Source of the DNA: Palsa-504 sp963705835 | Lineage (GTDB): Bacteria; Actinomycetota; Actinomycetes; Streptosporangiales; Streptosporangiaceae | Direction of reading: 5' to 3' | DNA length: 64,000 bases | Assembly: GCA_963705835.1 (NCBI GenBank) | Contig: CAVPLC010000082.1 | Coordinates: 42,134 to 106,133, forward strand | Shown here: piece by piece, positions 44,650-54,785 of the stretch | Layout: every line of letters starts with the position of its first letter | Position numbering within the stretch: the stretch's first letter is position 1 | The notes under the pieces: generated by a model | Databases searched by the model: none | The model's input: only the letters and a program-made list of their open reading frames with translations | Told to the model about the DNA's origin: nothing | Translations under genes and position numbers: made by a program

Positions 44650-47400
44650 GACTGGTCGGGTGGGGCGGCGGGCCTGCGGTAGGGACGCGCGAGCGGCCAG
44701 TGCCGGTCCTCGAGCACGGTCGCGGCGTCGAACTGCCCGCCGATCTGGATCAGCCGGGCGACCAGGCCGGTCCACCCGGTCTGGTGCGAGGCGCCGAGCC
44801 CGGCCCCGTTGTCACCGTGGAAATACTCGTGGAAGAGGATGAGGTCCCGCCAGTGCGGGTCTTCCTGGAACTGCGTGATCCCGCCGTACACGGGACGGTT
44901 CCCGTCGCGGTCCCGCAGGAAGGTGGACGCGAGCCGCCGCGACAGCTCCTGGGCCACCTCGAACAGCGTCATCATCGTCCCCGAGCCGGTCGGGCATTCG
45001 ACCGTCAGGCTGTCGCCGTAGTACCGGTAGTGCTGGATCAGCGCCCGGATCAGCAGGAAGTTGATCGGGAACCAGACCGGCCCGCGCCAGTTGGAGTTGC
45101 CGCCGAACATTCCGCTGGTCGACTCGGCGGGCTCGTACTGCACCCGGTGCTCGACGCCGTGCACGTCGAAGACGTAGGGATGGTCCAGGTGCCAGCGCGA
45201 GATCGACCGGATTCCGTGCGGGCCGAGGAAGCGGTCCTCGTCCAGCATCCGGGCCAGGATGCGCCGCAGCTTCTCCTCGTTGACCAGGGACAGCAGGCGC
45301 CGGCCGTTCACCCCGGGCGCGAGCGGGTCGGCGATCGTGGTCAGCAGGTCCCGGTTGCGGTCGAGGAAGGCGGCCACCCGCTGGGCGACCTCCGGATGAC
45401 GCTCGATGACGTCCGCCTCGATGACGGTGGCGGCGCAGATCGGCAGCAGGCCCACCAGGGAGCGCACCTTGAGCCGGGTGCCGCTGCCGTCGGGCAGGCG
45501 CAGCACGTCGTAGAAGAAGCCGTCCTCCTCGTCCCACATCTCGTCGGGGTTCTCGCCGATCGGGTCGGTGGCGGCGGCGATCCAGAAGAAGCGCTCGACG
45601 AACTTGAGCACGAACTGCTCGTAGTTGTCGTCATGCTCCATCAGCGCCAGGCCATCTCGAGCATGTTCTGGCTGAACATCGCCATCCAGGCGGTGCCGTC
45701 GGCCTGCTCGAGGTGGCCGCCGGTGGGCAGCGCGGCGCTGCGGTCGAACACGCCGATGTTGTCGAGGCCGAGGAACCCGCCCTCGTACACGTTGTGCCCG
45801 GACGGGTCCTTGAGGTTCACCCACCAGGTGAAGTTCAGCAGCAGCCGGGAGAAGCTCTTCTCCATGAACGGCAGGTCGACCTCGCCCAGGCCGGCCTCCA
45901 GGTTCTGCAGGAACAGCGCCGCGAACGCGTGCACCGGCGGGTTCACGTCGCCGAAGTTCCACTCGTAGGCCGGCATCTGCCCGGTCGGGTGCAGGTAGCC
46001 CTGCGACAGCATCAGGTCGATCTGGCCCTTGGCGAACTCCGGGTCGACCATGGCGAGCGGAATGCAGTGGAACGCCAGGTCCCACGCCGCGTACCAGGGG
46101 TACTCCCACTTGTCGGGCATGGACACCACGTCGTGGTTGAACATGTGGAACCAGGACTCGTTGCGGGTGCCGCGCCGGGCCGGCGCCCGCAGCGGGTGCA
46201 GGCCGCGCTCGCGCAGCCACAGGTCCACGTCGAAGAAGTAGCACTGCTTGGACCAGAGCATCCCGGCCAGCGCCTGCCGCATCACGGCCTTGGCGTCGTC
46301 GGTGACCGACGGCGGGGTGATCGACTGGTAGAACTCGTCCGCTTCCGCCCGGCGCGCGTCGATCAGCTCGTCGGCGCCGGCGAACGGCGCCGTGAGCTGC
46401 TCCGGGCCCTGCCGGGTGAGGCGCACCAGCATCGACGCCTGGCCGCCGCCCGGCACCTGGAGCCGGACGTGCGCGGCGGCCTTGGTCCCCTCGCCGTCGG
46501 GATTGACGGTGTCCGCGCCGTGCAGGACGTGGTCGCCGATGCCGTCCTTGGGGAAGCGCGGGCTCTGCTCGGCGCCGAACACGCGGGCCGTGTTCGTCTC
46601 GTTCTCGCAGAAGAGCAGCTCGGCCTCGGGCCGGCGTAGAGGTAGAAGACGCCGGTCTGGTGATCGTCGGCGCGCACCACCGGCTGGGCCGCGTCGGCCC
46701 GGGCGAGCCGCGGCTTGGGCTCGTCGGCCCCCCATGACCAGGTGTTGCGGAACCACAGGGTGGGCAGCAGGTGGAGCACGGCGTCGCGGGCGGAGCGGTT
46801 GTGCACGGTGACCCGGCAGAGGATGTCCTCCGGCGACGCCTTCGCGTGCTCCACCTCGACGTCGAAGTAGTCGCCGGCGTCGAAGATGCCGGTGTCGAGC
46901 AGTTCGTACTCGAACTCCTGCCGTGACCGTTCCTGATTGACGGCGGCCAGCTCGTGGTAGGGAAACTCGCCCTGCGGGTACTTGTACAGATAGCGCTGGT
47001 AGCTGTGGGTCGGGACGTTGTCGACGTAGAAGTAGTACTCCTTGACGTCCTCGCCGTGATTGCCCTCGGCGTTGGTCAGGCCGAACAGCCGCTCCTTGAG
47101 GATCGGGTCGCGCTCGTTCCACAGCGCCAGCGCCAGGCACAGCCGCTGCTTGTCATCGCTGATCCCGGCGATCCCGTCCTCGCCCCACCGGTAGGCGCGC
47201 GAGCGCGCCTGATCGTGGGTGAAGTACGACCAGGCGTCGCCGCCGTCGCTGTAGTCCTCGCGGACCGTCCCCCACTGACGTTCGCTCAGGTACGGCCCCC
47301 ACGCGCGCCAGGGCGTCCCCGCCCGCGCCTCTCGCAGCCGCCGCTCCTCGGCCGTCAGCGAGCCCGGCTCATCTGATGCGCCCCCATCGAACACCGTCAT
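44650..47400 (-). pseudogene. GH63-type (MGH1-like) glycoside hydrolase, two frameshifts
   Basis: Large (alpha/alpha)6-barrel glycosidase, ~900 residues when joined. The N-terminal frame from 47400 has YLSERQWGTVREDYSDGGDA and LALALWNERDPILKERLFGL. After a shift near 46640 come NESWFHMFNHDVVSMPDKWE, WYAAWDLAFHCIPLAMVDP and MPAYEWNFGDVNPPVHAFAA, which carry the probable catalytic acid region. After another near 45640 come LALMEHDDNYEQFVLKFVER and NSNWRGPVWFPINFLLIRAL. The 3' end near 44650 is uncertain because the frame runs on into the antisense of the antiporter. The sugar substrate is unknown. Confidence 0.82.
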
Positions 47401-47503
47401 ATCCTTCCCCCGTCGGATAAGCCCTCTTGAGAGTGTGCCATTGGGCGATGGCGGGGCCGACGGCGGACCTCACTGTCAGTGATGTATCGCTGCTCTCAGT
47501 GTT

Positions 47504-48331
47504 CTAGCGGCCGTCCGCCGCGCGCGCGTAGGCGGCCCCGCCGTCAACCGGGATGACCGCGCCGGTGACGTACCGTCCAGCGCGCGAGGAGAGGTAGATC
47601 ACGGCGCCCGCCACGTCGTCGGGCTCGCCGATGCGGCCGAGCGGTATGCGCCCGGCCACGGCAGCCCGGGCGGCCGGATCGTCAAGGACGAACGCCATCA
47701 TCTTGCTGTCGAACGGTCCCGGGGCGAGGGCGTTGACCGTGATCGGGTCCCCGGCCAACTGGTGCGCCAGATGCCGGGTGAGCATGTGCACGCCGGCCTT
47801 GGTCGTGCTGTAGGCGTAGTTCTCCGTGGCCGGGATCGTCAGCCCGTCGATCGACCCGATGTTGACGACGCGCCCGGGATCGGCGACGCTGGCCGCCGCC
47901 CGCAGCAGCGGCAGGCTCCGCACGGTCAGCTCGAACATGGCCTTGACGTTGATGTTCCAGAGCTTGTCGAACGCCTCGAGCGGGTACTCCTCGAGCGGCG
48001 CGCCCCAGGTCGCGCCGGCGTTGTTGACCAGGATGTGCAGCCGCTCCTCGCGCGCCTCGACGACCTCCAGGAGCTGATCGACGCCGCCCGGCGCGCCCAG
48101 GTTGGCCGGCACCGAGACGCACTCGCCGAAGGCGGAGAGCTCGGCCGCCCTGGCGTCGCACTCCGCCTGCTTGCGGGCGCTGATGTAAACCCGGCACCCG
48201 GCCCGCACCAGCCCCGACGCGATCATCGCGCCGATGCCCCGCGACCCGCCGGTGACCACCGCCACCTTGCCCCGCACGGAGAACAGCGACGAGGTGCCGC
48301 CGTCGGGTGAGTTGTCTCCGCTCGTGGTCAT
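47504..48331 (-). CDS. SDR-family oxidoreductase
   Basis: NAD(P)-dependent short-chain dehydrogenase of 275 residues. Cofactor loop VAVVTGGSRGIGAMIASGLV, NNAGATWG, and the catalytic set S-Y-K in IGSIDGLTIPATENYAYSTTK. The C-terminus ends VTGAVIPVDGGAAYARA. The substrate is not evident. It is co-directional with the next hydrolase (gap ~77 bp). Confidence 0.92.
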   Translation of the reverse strand: MTTSGDNSPDGGTSSLFSVRGKVAVVTGGSRGIGAMIASGLVRAGCRVYISARKQAECDARAAELSAFGECVSVPANLGAPGGVDQLLEVVEAREERLHILVNNAGATWGAPLEEYPLEAFDKLWNINVKAMFELTVRSLPLLRAAASVADPGRVVNIGSIDGLTIPATENYAYSTTKAGVHMLTRHLAHQLAGDPITVNALAPGPFDSKMMAFVLDDPAARAAVAGRIPLGRIGEPDDVAGAVIYLSSRAGRYVTGAVIPVDGGAAYARAADGR

Positions 48332-48408
48332 CAGCGTCCTTCCAGTCAGGCGCGGCGTCGTCGCCGGGCCGGTGGGACACCGATCATAGGGCCTGCCGGG
48401 CCGGGCTC

Positions 48409-49362
48409 CTAGGCCAGGCGAACCTGGTCTGTCCCGTCCGCCCCGGCCTTGGCGCTGACGATGGCGGCGACGTGGCTCGCGATCAGGGGCGCCTGATCTT
48501 CCTGCGGGAAGTGCTTTCCGGGAATGCGGATCAGCGAGTCCAGCTGCGCTGCGCGGCGGGCTTTCTCGCCGTAGGTGGCAACCGGCATCGCCGGGTCGTC
48601 GGTGGCCCAGATAACCTGCACCGGCCGCGAATGATCGCCGACCACGCCTCGGTACAGCGCCTGCTTGGCCGGGCTCTGGTCGGTGCTGCGCATGACCCGC
48701 AGGAACGCCCGCCCATCGTCGTCGCCGCGCATCAGCTCCAGGTAGGCGTCGAGCTCGGCGCCGCTGGCCTGGGTGGTATCCCCGATCCCCTGCCGGTGCA
48801 TGAGCGAGCGGAACAGCGCGCGGCTCATCCCCGCTTTCCATAGTTCGCCGATGACCGGCATCCGGAAGGGGCGCATCGACCACGGCGGCCGGGACTCGCT
48901 CACGTCGACCACGGTGTTCAGCAGGGTCAGCGACAGGACCTGGGCGGGTCGCGCCGCCGCCAGCTCGAAGCCGATCGGCCCGCCGACGTCGTGGACGACC
49001 AGGTGGAACCGGTCCAGACGCAGAGCGTCGACGGCGTCGACGCTGAACCGGCCGAGGCCGGCCCAGCTGTAGTCGAAGTCTCGCGGCCGGTCGGCGAAGC
49101 CGAACCCCGGCAGGTCCCAGGCGATCGCGCGGATGCCGCAGCCGGCCAGTCCGGGCAGGAGCTTGCGGTAGGTGAACGATGCGCCCAACATGCCGTGGAC
49201 GAAGACGACAGGGGGACCGGCCCCCTCCTCGCGCACGAAACTCCGCACGCCGCCGACCGTGAACGGCCGCCCGGCGGCCTGGTGCGCTGCCAGTACCTGA
49301 CGGGTCTGCTGGCGGGATGATCCTCGCCGGCTCAGTGTCCTGGCCTGTGCGCTCGACTGCAT
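48409..49362 (-). CDS. Alpha/beta hydrolase, haloalkane-dehalogenase/epoxide-hydrolase-like
   Basis: The product is 317 residues. Oxyanion region VVFVHGMLGASFTYRKLLPG; the nucleophile elbow is LVVHDVGGPIGFELAAARPA, with Asp in place of Ser. Asp nucleophiles are typical of dehalogenases and epoxide hydrolases. The acid/His part includes VIWATDDPAMPV and GKHFPQEDQAPLI. The N-terminus is uncertain: ATG 49362 overlaps the divergent regulator start, and homology begins ~30 residues later. Confidence 0.85.
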   Translation of the reverse strand: MQSSAQARTLSRRGSSRQQTRQVLAAHQAAGRPFTVGGVRSFVREEGAGPPVVFVHGMLGASFTYRKLLPGLAGCGIRAIAWDLPGFGFADRPRDFDYSWAGLGRFSVDAVDALRLDRFHLVVHDVGGPIGFELAAARPAQVLSLTLLNTVVDVSESRPPWSMRPFRMPVIGELWKAGMSRALFRSLMHRQGIGDTTQASGAELDAYLELMRGDDDGRAFLRVMRSTDQSPAKQALYRGVVGDHSRPVQVIWATDDPAMPVATYGEKARRAAQLDSLIRIPGKHFPQEDQAPLIASHVAAIVSAKAGADGTDQVRLA

Positions 49363-50323
49363 GCTTCCTCTTCCCGGCCGGCCCGGCGCCAGGCTGCCTT
49401 CGGTGCCTTGCGGACAGCTCCGAGTCTCGGGCCCGGCGCCTCAGCTGGTCCATGACCTGACAGGTCGTGGACCCCGGCGCAGCTGCCCTGCTAGCGTCCC
49501 GTCATGGCAACCACCGGCGTATCTGGCCGGCCAGACGCTGCGGGCCTGGCGGCTCCGCCGTCGGCTGTCGCAGCTTGAGCTCGCGTCCAGGTCCGGGGTT
49601 TCCACCCGCCACCTGGGCTGCGTGGAGACCGGCAAGGCGAACGCGAGCCGGCAGTTGCTGCTCTACCTGGCCGACGAGCTTGACGTGCCGCTCCGCGACC
49701 GCAACGAGCTGCTGCTGGCGGCCGGCTACGCACCGCGCTACCCGCACCAGCCACTGGACGGTCAGCGGCTGCACGCCGCCCGGACCGCGCTCACGAAGCT
49801 GCTCTCCGGCCACGAGCCCTACCCGGCCGTCGTGATGGACCGGCACTGGAACGTCGTCGAGCGCAACCGCACTGCGGCCGCGCTCATCACCGGGGTCTCC
49901 GCTGAGCTCGCCCAGCCGCCCGTCAACCTCCTGCGCCTCTCGCTGCACCCTCGCGGCCTGGCACCGCAGATCGTCAACCTGGCGGAATGGAGCGCCCACC
50001 TGATCGGCCGGCTGCGCAGGCAGATCGCCGTGAGCGACGATCCCTTCCTCGTCAGCCTGGCGCGTGAGGTCAGCCAGTATCCCGGCGTCGGCGGCGTCGG
50101 CGTCGGCGGCGGAGAGACCGAGCCTGCGGGCGACGAGATCTTCGTCCACTTGCGGCTCCGGCGCGCCGGGACCGAGCTCCGCCTCCTGAACACGCTGACC
50201 ACTTTCGGCGCGCCCCGCGATGTCACCCTGGCCGAACTCGTCCTCGAAGCCTTCTACCCGGCCGACCCCGCAACCGCCGACGCCCTGCGGGCGCTCCAGA
50301 CAGTGCCCATGATCGGCGGTTAG
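49361..50323 (+). CDS. XRE/MmyB-type helix-turn-helix regulator
   Basis: Transcription factor with an N-terminal XRE helix-turn-helix (LRAWRLRRRLSQLELASRSG, VSTRHLGCVETGKA) and a MmyB-like ligand-binding region (PYPAVVMDRHWNVVERNRTA; HPRGLAPQIVNLAEWSAHLI). The frame is open from ATG 49361. Homology starts only near 49520, and an ATG at 49504 lies in another frame, so the true start may be obscured by an indel. It is divergent from the dehalogenase-like gene, its probable target. Confidence 0.8.
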   Translation: MLPLPGRPGARLPSVPCGQLRVSGPAPQLVHDLTGRGPRRSCPASVPSWQPPAYLAGQTLRAWRLRRRLSQLELASRSGVSTRHLGCVETGKANASRQLLLYLADELDVPLRDRNELLLAAGYAPRYPHQPLDGQRLHAARTALTKLLSGHEPYPAVVMDRHWNVVERNRTAAALITGVSAELAQPPVNLLRLSLHPRGLAPQIVNLAEWSAHLIGRLRRQIAVSDDPFLVSLAREVSQYPGVGGVGVGGGETEPAGDEIFVHLRLRRAGTELRLLNTLTTFGAPRDVTLAELVLEAFYPADPATADALRALQTVPMIGG

Positions 50324-50965
50324 AGCGTCTGCACGTCGTCGGCGACCTTGAACGGCGCGCCGGTGGACTCGCGCAGCTTTTCCACGTCGCCGTCGGCGGG
50401 CATCGCGATCAGCACCAGCCCGTCGTCGGTCACGTCGAACACGGCCAGGTTGGTGATGATCTGGTCGACCACGCCGCGCCCGGTCAGCGGCAGCGAGCAC
50501 TCGGTGACGATCTTGGGGGTGCCGTCCTTGGCCACGTGCTCGGTGATCACCAGCACCCGGCGCGCGCCCGCGACCAGGTCCATCGCCCCGCCCATGCCCT
50601 TGACGACCTTGCCCGGGATCGCCCAGTTGGCCAGGTCGCCGTCGGCCGACACCTCCATCGCGCCGAGGATTCGGTGTCCGACGTGCCCGCCGCGGATCAT
50701 CGCGGAACGAGGTGGCGGAGTCGAAGCAGCTCCCGCCGGGCGCGATCGTGACCGGTGGCTTGCCCGCGTTGATGAGGTCGGCGTCCTCCTCGCCGGCTAG
50801 AGGGAACTCGCCCATCCCGAGCAGGCCGTTCTGCTGTGCAAGATCACCCACGCCGGGGCGGAGGTGGTTGGCGACCAGCGTGGGGATGCCGATGCCGAGG
50901 TTCACGTACTCGCCGTCGCGCAGGTCGCGAGCGGCGATGGCCGCCATCTCGTCACGCGTCCACAT
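50320..50965 (-). pseudogene. scoB: 3-oxoacid CoA-transferase subunit B, frameshifted
   Basis: Transfers CoA between succinate and 3-oxoacids together with subunit A. N-terminal frame: MWTRDEMAAIAARDLRDGEY, NLGIGIPTLVANHL and GGSCFDSATSF. A frame change near 50700 leads to IRGGHVGHRILGAMEVSADG, GKVVKGMGGAMDLVAGARRV and KIVTECSLPLTGRGVVDQII. The active-site Glu motif (normally SENG) reads QQNG. Shifting the frame locally gives VILHS before it, so two compensating indels near 50840 probably explain the missing Glu. The stop abuts the regulator's stop. Confidence 0.85.
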
Positions 50966-50966
50966 G

Positions 50967-51689
50967 TCAGGCCCCCTGTTCCCGCGCCGCGGCCGGCTGC
51001 CGGACGGTGTGCTTCTCGATCGGCTTGCGGGCCGGGTCCGCCTGGACCAGTCGGTGCACGAAGATCCCCGGGGTCATCACCGAGTCCGGCTCGATGTAGG
51101 TTCCCTCGAGGATGATCTCGGCCTCGACGATCGTGGTCCGCCCCGACATCGCGGCCAGGGGGTTGAAGTTCTGCGAGGTGTAGCGGTAGCGCAGGTTGCC
51201 CTCGGCGTCGGCGGTGTGCGCGTGCACCAGGCCGACGTCGGCCACGATCGCCCGCTCGAGCACGCAGTGCTTGCCGTCGAACTCGGCCGTCGGCTTGCCC
51301 TCGGCCGCCGGGGTGCCGAACCCGGTCGGGGTGTAGAAGGCGGGGATGCCCGCCCCGCCCGCCCGCAGCCGCTCGGCCAGCGTGCCCTGCGGGGTGAGGT
51401 CGACCTCGATCTCGCCGTCGAGGTACTGCTGGGCGAAGAGCTTGTTCTCGCCCACGTAGGAGGCGATCACCTTGCGGACCTGCTTGGACTCCAGCAGGAG
51501 GCCGAGGCCGAAGCCGTCGGTCCCCATGTTGTTGGAGACGATCGTCAGGTCGCGGGCGCCGGTGTCGCGCAGCGCGTCGATGAGACCGAAGGGGTTGCCC
51601 GACAGCCCGAAGCCGCCGACCGCGATCGTCATCCCGTCTGCCACAACGTCGTGCAGCGCCTCGTAGGCGCTGGACCTGAACTTGGTCAT
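50967..51689 (-). CDS. scoA: 3-oxoacid CoA-transferase subunit A
   Basis: The product is 240 residues from ATG 51689 (CAGGGA site upstream; a further start at 51716 is possible). Motifs: MTIAVGGFGLSGNPFGLIDA (CoA-binding GxGGF-like), NNMGTDGFGLGLLLESKQVR, IEVDLTPQGTLAERLRAGGA and GIPAFYTPTGFGT. Its stop is followed at once by the subunit B gene, the normal operon. Intact. Confidence 0.94.
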   Translation of the reverse strand: MTKFRSSAYEALHDVVADGMTIAVGGFGLSGNPFGLIDALRDTGARDLTIVSNNMGTDGFGLGLLLESKQVRKVIASYVGENKLFAQQYLDGEIEVDLTPQGTLAERLRAGGAGIPAFYTPTGFGTPAAEGKPTAEFDGKHCVLERAIVADVGLVHAHTADAEGNLRYRYTSQNFNPLAAMSGRTTIVEAEIILEGTYIEPDSVMTPGIFVHRLVQADPARKPIEKHTVRQPAAAREQGA

Positions 51690-51733
51690 CTGGGTTCCCT
51701 GAACAATCGCTGCCACCTGATCATCAGTCCATT

Positions 51734-51767
51734 ATTAAGGTCAAATGCACCATTAAGGTCAAATGCA
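51734..51767. promoter_or_regulatory. Direct-repeat candidate operator between scoA and furA
   Basis: ATTAAGGTCAAATGCA occurs at 51734-51749 and 51752-51767 (18-bp period). A third partial copy (GAATGCATCGT) lies near 51829. The pair sits just upstream of scoA on its 5' side, in the divergent gap with furA. Confidence 0.55.
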
Positions 51768-51880
51768 TCGTACGGAACGCACGCGTGGCTTCGCCCGGCC
51801 GCCCCGTTACTGCCCCAGCAGCTAAAGCTGAATGCATCGTTCTCTTGAAACGTTCGCCTCTAGCGGAGTAGGTTGGCCCC

Positions 51881-52319
51881 ATGACCGTGTCCCCACCGCC
51901 GCCGCCCGCCGCCGATGAGCTGCGCGGTGCCGGCCTGCGGGTCACGGCCGTGCGCGTCGCGCTGCTCGAGACCGTCCGGCACGGGGACCACCTCGGGGTG
52001 GAGGGGGTCGCGGCCGGGGTGCGCGAGCGCGTGGGCCACGTGTCCCTGCAGGCGGTGTACGAGGCTCTGCACGCGCTGACCGCGGCCGGGCTGGTGCGCC
52101 GCATCGAGCCGGCCGGCGGCCCGCCCCGGTACGAGGGGCGGGTCGGGGACAACCATCACCACCTGGTCTGCCGGTCCTGCGGCGCCGTCGCCGACGTCGA
52201 CTGCGCCGTCGGCGAGGCGCCTTGCCTGACTCCCGTCGGACGACCGCGGCTTCACTCTCAGTGAGGCCGAAGTGATCTACTGGGGCCTATGCGCCGACTG
52301 TTCCGCCCGCAGTACCTGA
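51881..52319 (+). pseudogene. furA: Fur-family regulator upstream of katG, one frameshift
   Basis: Metal-responsive repressor. The winged helix contains LRVTAVRVALLETV and VSLQAVYEALHALTAAGLVR. The metal site is HHHLVCRSCGAVADVDC. The frame as written ends at 52264, but one base earlier/later near 52235 gives SDDRGFTLSEAEVIYWGLCA then DCSARST and a stop at 52319, supplying the second CxxC (CADC). The joined length is ~145. It lies 66 bp before katG in the classical furA-katG order. Confidence 0.88.
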
Positions 52320-52385
52320 GCACCTGAAGTACCTGAGCACCATGAAGTTCTGAGCACAAGCATCCGAGTAGCCGGAAGGATTCTC

Positions 52386-53622
52386 ATGGCCGAGAACGAC
52401 CACGACCCAGTAATCACCGACGCCGACACCCCGGAGGCCGCGGAACGGACCGACAGGCGCGAGCGCGGAGGGGACTGCCCGGTCGCGCACGGCCGCGTGC
52501 ACCCCACCCAGGGCGACGCGAACAGCCAGTGGTGGCCGAACCGGCTCAACCTGAAGATCCTCGCCAAGAACCCGGCCGTGATCGACCCGAACGGCGCCGA
52601 CTTCGACTACGCGGCGGAGTTCAACACCCTCGACCTGGCGGCCGTCAAGGCCGACATCGCCGCGGTGCTGACCGACTCCAAGGACTGGTGGCCGGCCGAC
52701 TTCGGCAACTACGCGGCCGCTGATGATCCGGATGGCGTGGCACAGCGCGGGCACCTACCGGGTGCACGACGGCCGCGGCGGCGCCGGCGCCGGCCAGCAG
52801 CGCTTCGCGCCGCTGAACAGCTGGCCCGACAACGTCAGCCTGGACAAGGCCCGCCGCCTGCTCTGGCCGGTCAAGAAGAAGTACGGCAAGAAGATCTCCT
52901 GGGCCGACCTGCTCGTCCTCACCGGCAACGTCGCGCTCGAGACGATGGGCTTGCCGACCTTCGGCTTCGGCGGCGGCCGGGTGGACACCTGGGAGCCGGA
53001 GGACGACGTCTACTGGGGCCCGGAGACCGTGTGGCTGGACGACGAGCGCTACACCGGCGACCGTGAGCTGCAGGAGCCCCTGGGCGCGGTCCAGATGGGC
53101 CTCATCTACGTCAACCCCGAGGGCCCCAACGGCAACCCGGACCCGCTGGCCGCGGCGCGCGACATCCGCGAGACGTTCGGCCGGATGGCGATGAACGACG
53201 AGGAGACCGTCGCGCTGATCGCCGGCGGCCACACCTTCGGCAAGACCCACGGCGCCGGCCCGGCGGAGCCGAACGTCGGCCCCGACCCCGAGGCCGCGCC
53301 GCTCGAGCAGCAGGGCCTCGGCTGGAAGTCGAGCTACCGCACCGGCGTCGGCCGGGACGCGATCACCAGCGGGCTCGAGGTCACCTGGACCAACCACCCG
53401 ACCCGCTGGGACAACGAGTTCTTCGACATCCTCTTCGGCTACGAGTGGGAGCTGTTCAAGTCGCCGTCGGATGCCAACCAGTGGCGGCCGAAGGGCGGCG
53501 CGGGGCCGGCACGGTGCCCGAGGCGGACGGTAACGGCACCCGCGAGCCGCGGATGCTCACCACCGACCTCTCGCTGCGCTTCGACCCGATTTACGAGCCG
53601 ATCTCGCGCCGCGTGCTGGCCA
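52386..53622 (+). pseudogene. katG: Catalase-peroxidase, frameshifted and 3'-truncated
   Basis: Haem peroxidase that removes hydrogen peroxide. It starts MAENDHDPVITD and continues VHPTQGDANSQWWPNRLNLK. After a shift near 52715 come IRMAWHSAGTYRVHDGRGGA (distal His), LLVLTGNVALETMGLPTFGF and the proximal-haem region IAGGHTFGKTHGAG. A second shift near 53510 leads to EADGNGTREPRMLTTDLSLR and FDPIYEPISRRVLA. Homology then stops at ~53622, and about 330 residues, including the whole C-terminal domain, are missing. The sequence switches directly to phage-like DNA. Confidence 0.9.
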
Positions 53623-53778
53623 AAGGATCTCCACTGTGCCGTCTTCATTGATCACTGTTAACGGATGTTCAAACTGGGCGACGATCGCGAGGGGCGGGCC
53701 CTGGTTGCCGATCTTGACTTCGGTCAAGAGGCTCCGCAGCGACTGCGTCTTCGGGGCTGGCACAGATCGCACCAGCAA
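53622..53778 (-). pseudogene. Phage-like protein fragment cut at the katG junction
   Basis: From TTG 53778 it reads MLVRSVPAPKTQSLRSLLTE, then VKIGNQGPPLAIVAQFEHPL and TVINEDGTVEIL, after which the katG antisense begins. A second short overlapping frame from 53863 (MIKTPKMYLVSRVGAAM) is also possible. Family unknown; the 3' end is lost. Confidence 0.45.
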
Positions 53779-53862
53779 TGGGAGTAAGCGCGAGCATTTG
53801 CTGAACTTCAGTCATGGCCGCGCCGACCCGGGAAACGAGGTACATCTTCGGAGTCTTAATCA

Positions 53863-54234
53863 TTAGAAGATGATGTCCGAAGCGCCAGCGGCCATTTGGA
53901 AGAGCTTGTTGAATAGCTCAGGCTTCTCGCTGGGCCGGATGATGCACTGGCAGAACTGGCAGATCAGGAAGTTCTCGACGTCTGGGCCGCTGCCTTTAAC
54001 GAATACCGCACGACAGCTGCCGTCTCTACGGAGGTGACTGCAAGTGTCCTGCATGAACTTCTTGTTGGCGGCTTCTTGCTTGCTCGCTTCGGCGTTGGCT
54101 CTGCGAGCTTCCCGCGCCTGCTCTTCTTCACGAATCTCTTTATCGGTGATGACAGGCTTCCGAGCTTCCGCGATTACGGTTGCCAGGATGTCCTTCAGTT
54201 GGTCTGCCGAAATGCCGGCCTTAACATCAGACAT
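53863..54234 (-). CDS. Phage protein with Cys-rich zinc-ribbon-like motif (123 aa)
   Basis: Starts MSDVKAGISADQLKDILATV. An acidic/basic helix follows (EIREEEQAREARRANAEASK). The C-terminal half holds CSHLRRDGSC and ICQFCQCIIRP, four or five Cys that could bind zinc. I do not recognise the family. It lies in a row of tightly spaced phage genes. Confidence 0.65.
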   Translation of the reverse strand: MSDVKAGISADQLKDILATVIAEARKPVITDKEIREEEQAREARRANAEASKQEAANKKFMQDTCSHLRRDGSCRAVFVKGSGPDVENFLICQFCQCIIRPSEKPELFNKLFQMAAGASDIIF

Positions 54235-54243
54235 TGTTGCTCC

Positions 54244-54777
54244 TTAGTTTTTGACGGTTTGAAGTTGCTTGTGCCAGAGGCCGCTACGCTGGCCATTGGC
54301 GTCTCCGAAGACTCTTACGACTTCGTTGAATGACACGACTTTGTTCACGATTAGACTGAGTAGCACAGAGCGCCATCCGCGGAGGCCGCCGGCTGCTTCC
54401 TCTGTGGGAAGGCCATGTTCGTCGGTCTTGATGGCGCTGAATTCTGGCAGCATGCCTTTGATGAAGCCGCCGACGTAGTCCCAGCACGGTTCGATCTCGC
54501 TAGGCTTCTGCCGCCAGACATGGATGGCAATGGCGTTTGGATAGCCGCCGTCGTGGATCCACATGCGGTCGGGCACCCTGAGCAGTTCGAGCTTTCGCAC
54601 AAAGGACTGCCAATCCATGGGCTGTCCGAGGGCCATGTCCTGGTTCTCGAGGAGGGCCTGTTCGGGCAGCTTGTGCTTCGAGAACAGTTTGAGGTTGTCC
54701 TCTTTGATCTTGGCGAGGTTCTCTTTGGGATCGAGACGAAGATCCCCCAACTCATGGCGATCAGGTTGAATCAGCAC
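54244..54777 (-). CDS. Phage protein of unknown function (177 aa)
   Basis: Starts MLIQPDRHELGDLRLDPKEN. Contains MDWQSFVRKLELLRVPDRMW and CWDYVGGFIKGMLPEFSAIK, then LRGWRSVLLSLIVNKVVSF. Ordinary globular composition, no recognised domain. It is nine bases from the next gene, in one virion-type operon. Confidence 0.65.
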   Translation of the reverse strand: MLIQPDRHELGDLRLDPKENLAKIKEDNLKLFSKHKLPEQALLENQDMALGQPMDWQSFVRKLELLRVPDRMWIHDGGYPNAIAIHVWRQKPSEIEPCWDYVGGFIKGMLPEFSAIKTDEHGLPTEEAAGGLRGWRSVLLSLIVNKVVSFNEVVRVFGDANGQRSGLWHKQLQTVKN

Positions 54778-54785
54778 GGTAGCCT

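Noticed and set aside
43767..44650. Continuation of the glycosidase frame for ~290 more codons
   Set aside because: This part is antisense to the intact antiporter gene and has shadow-type composition; the glycosidase homology ends near 44650.
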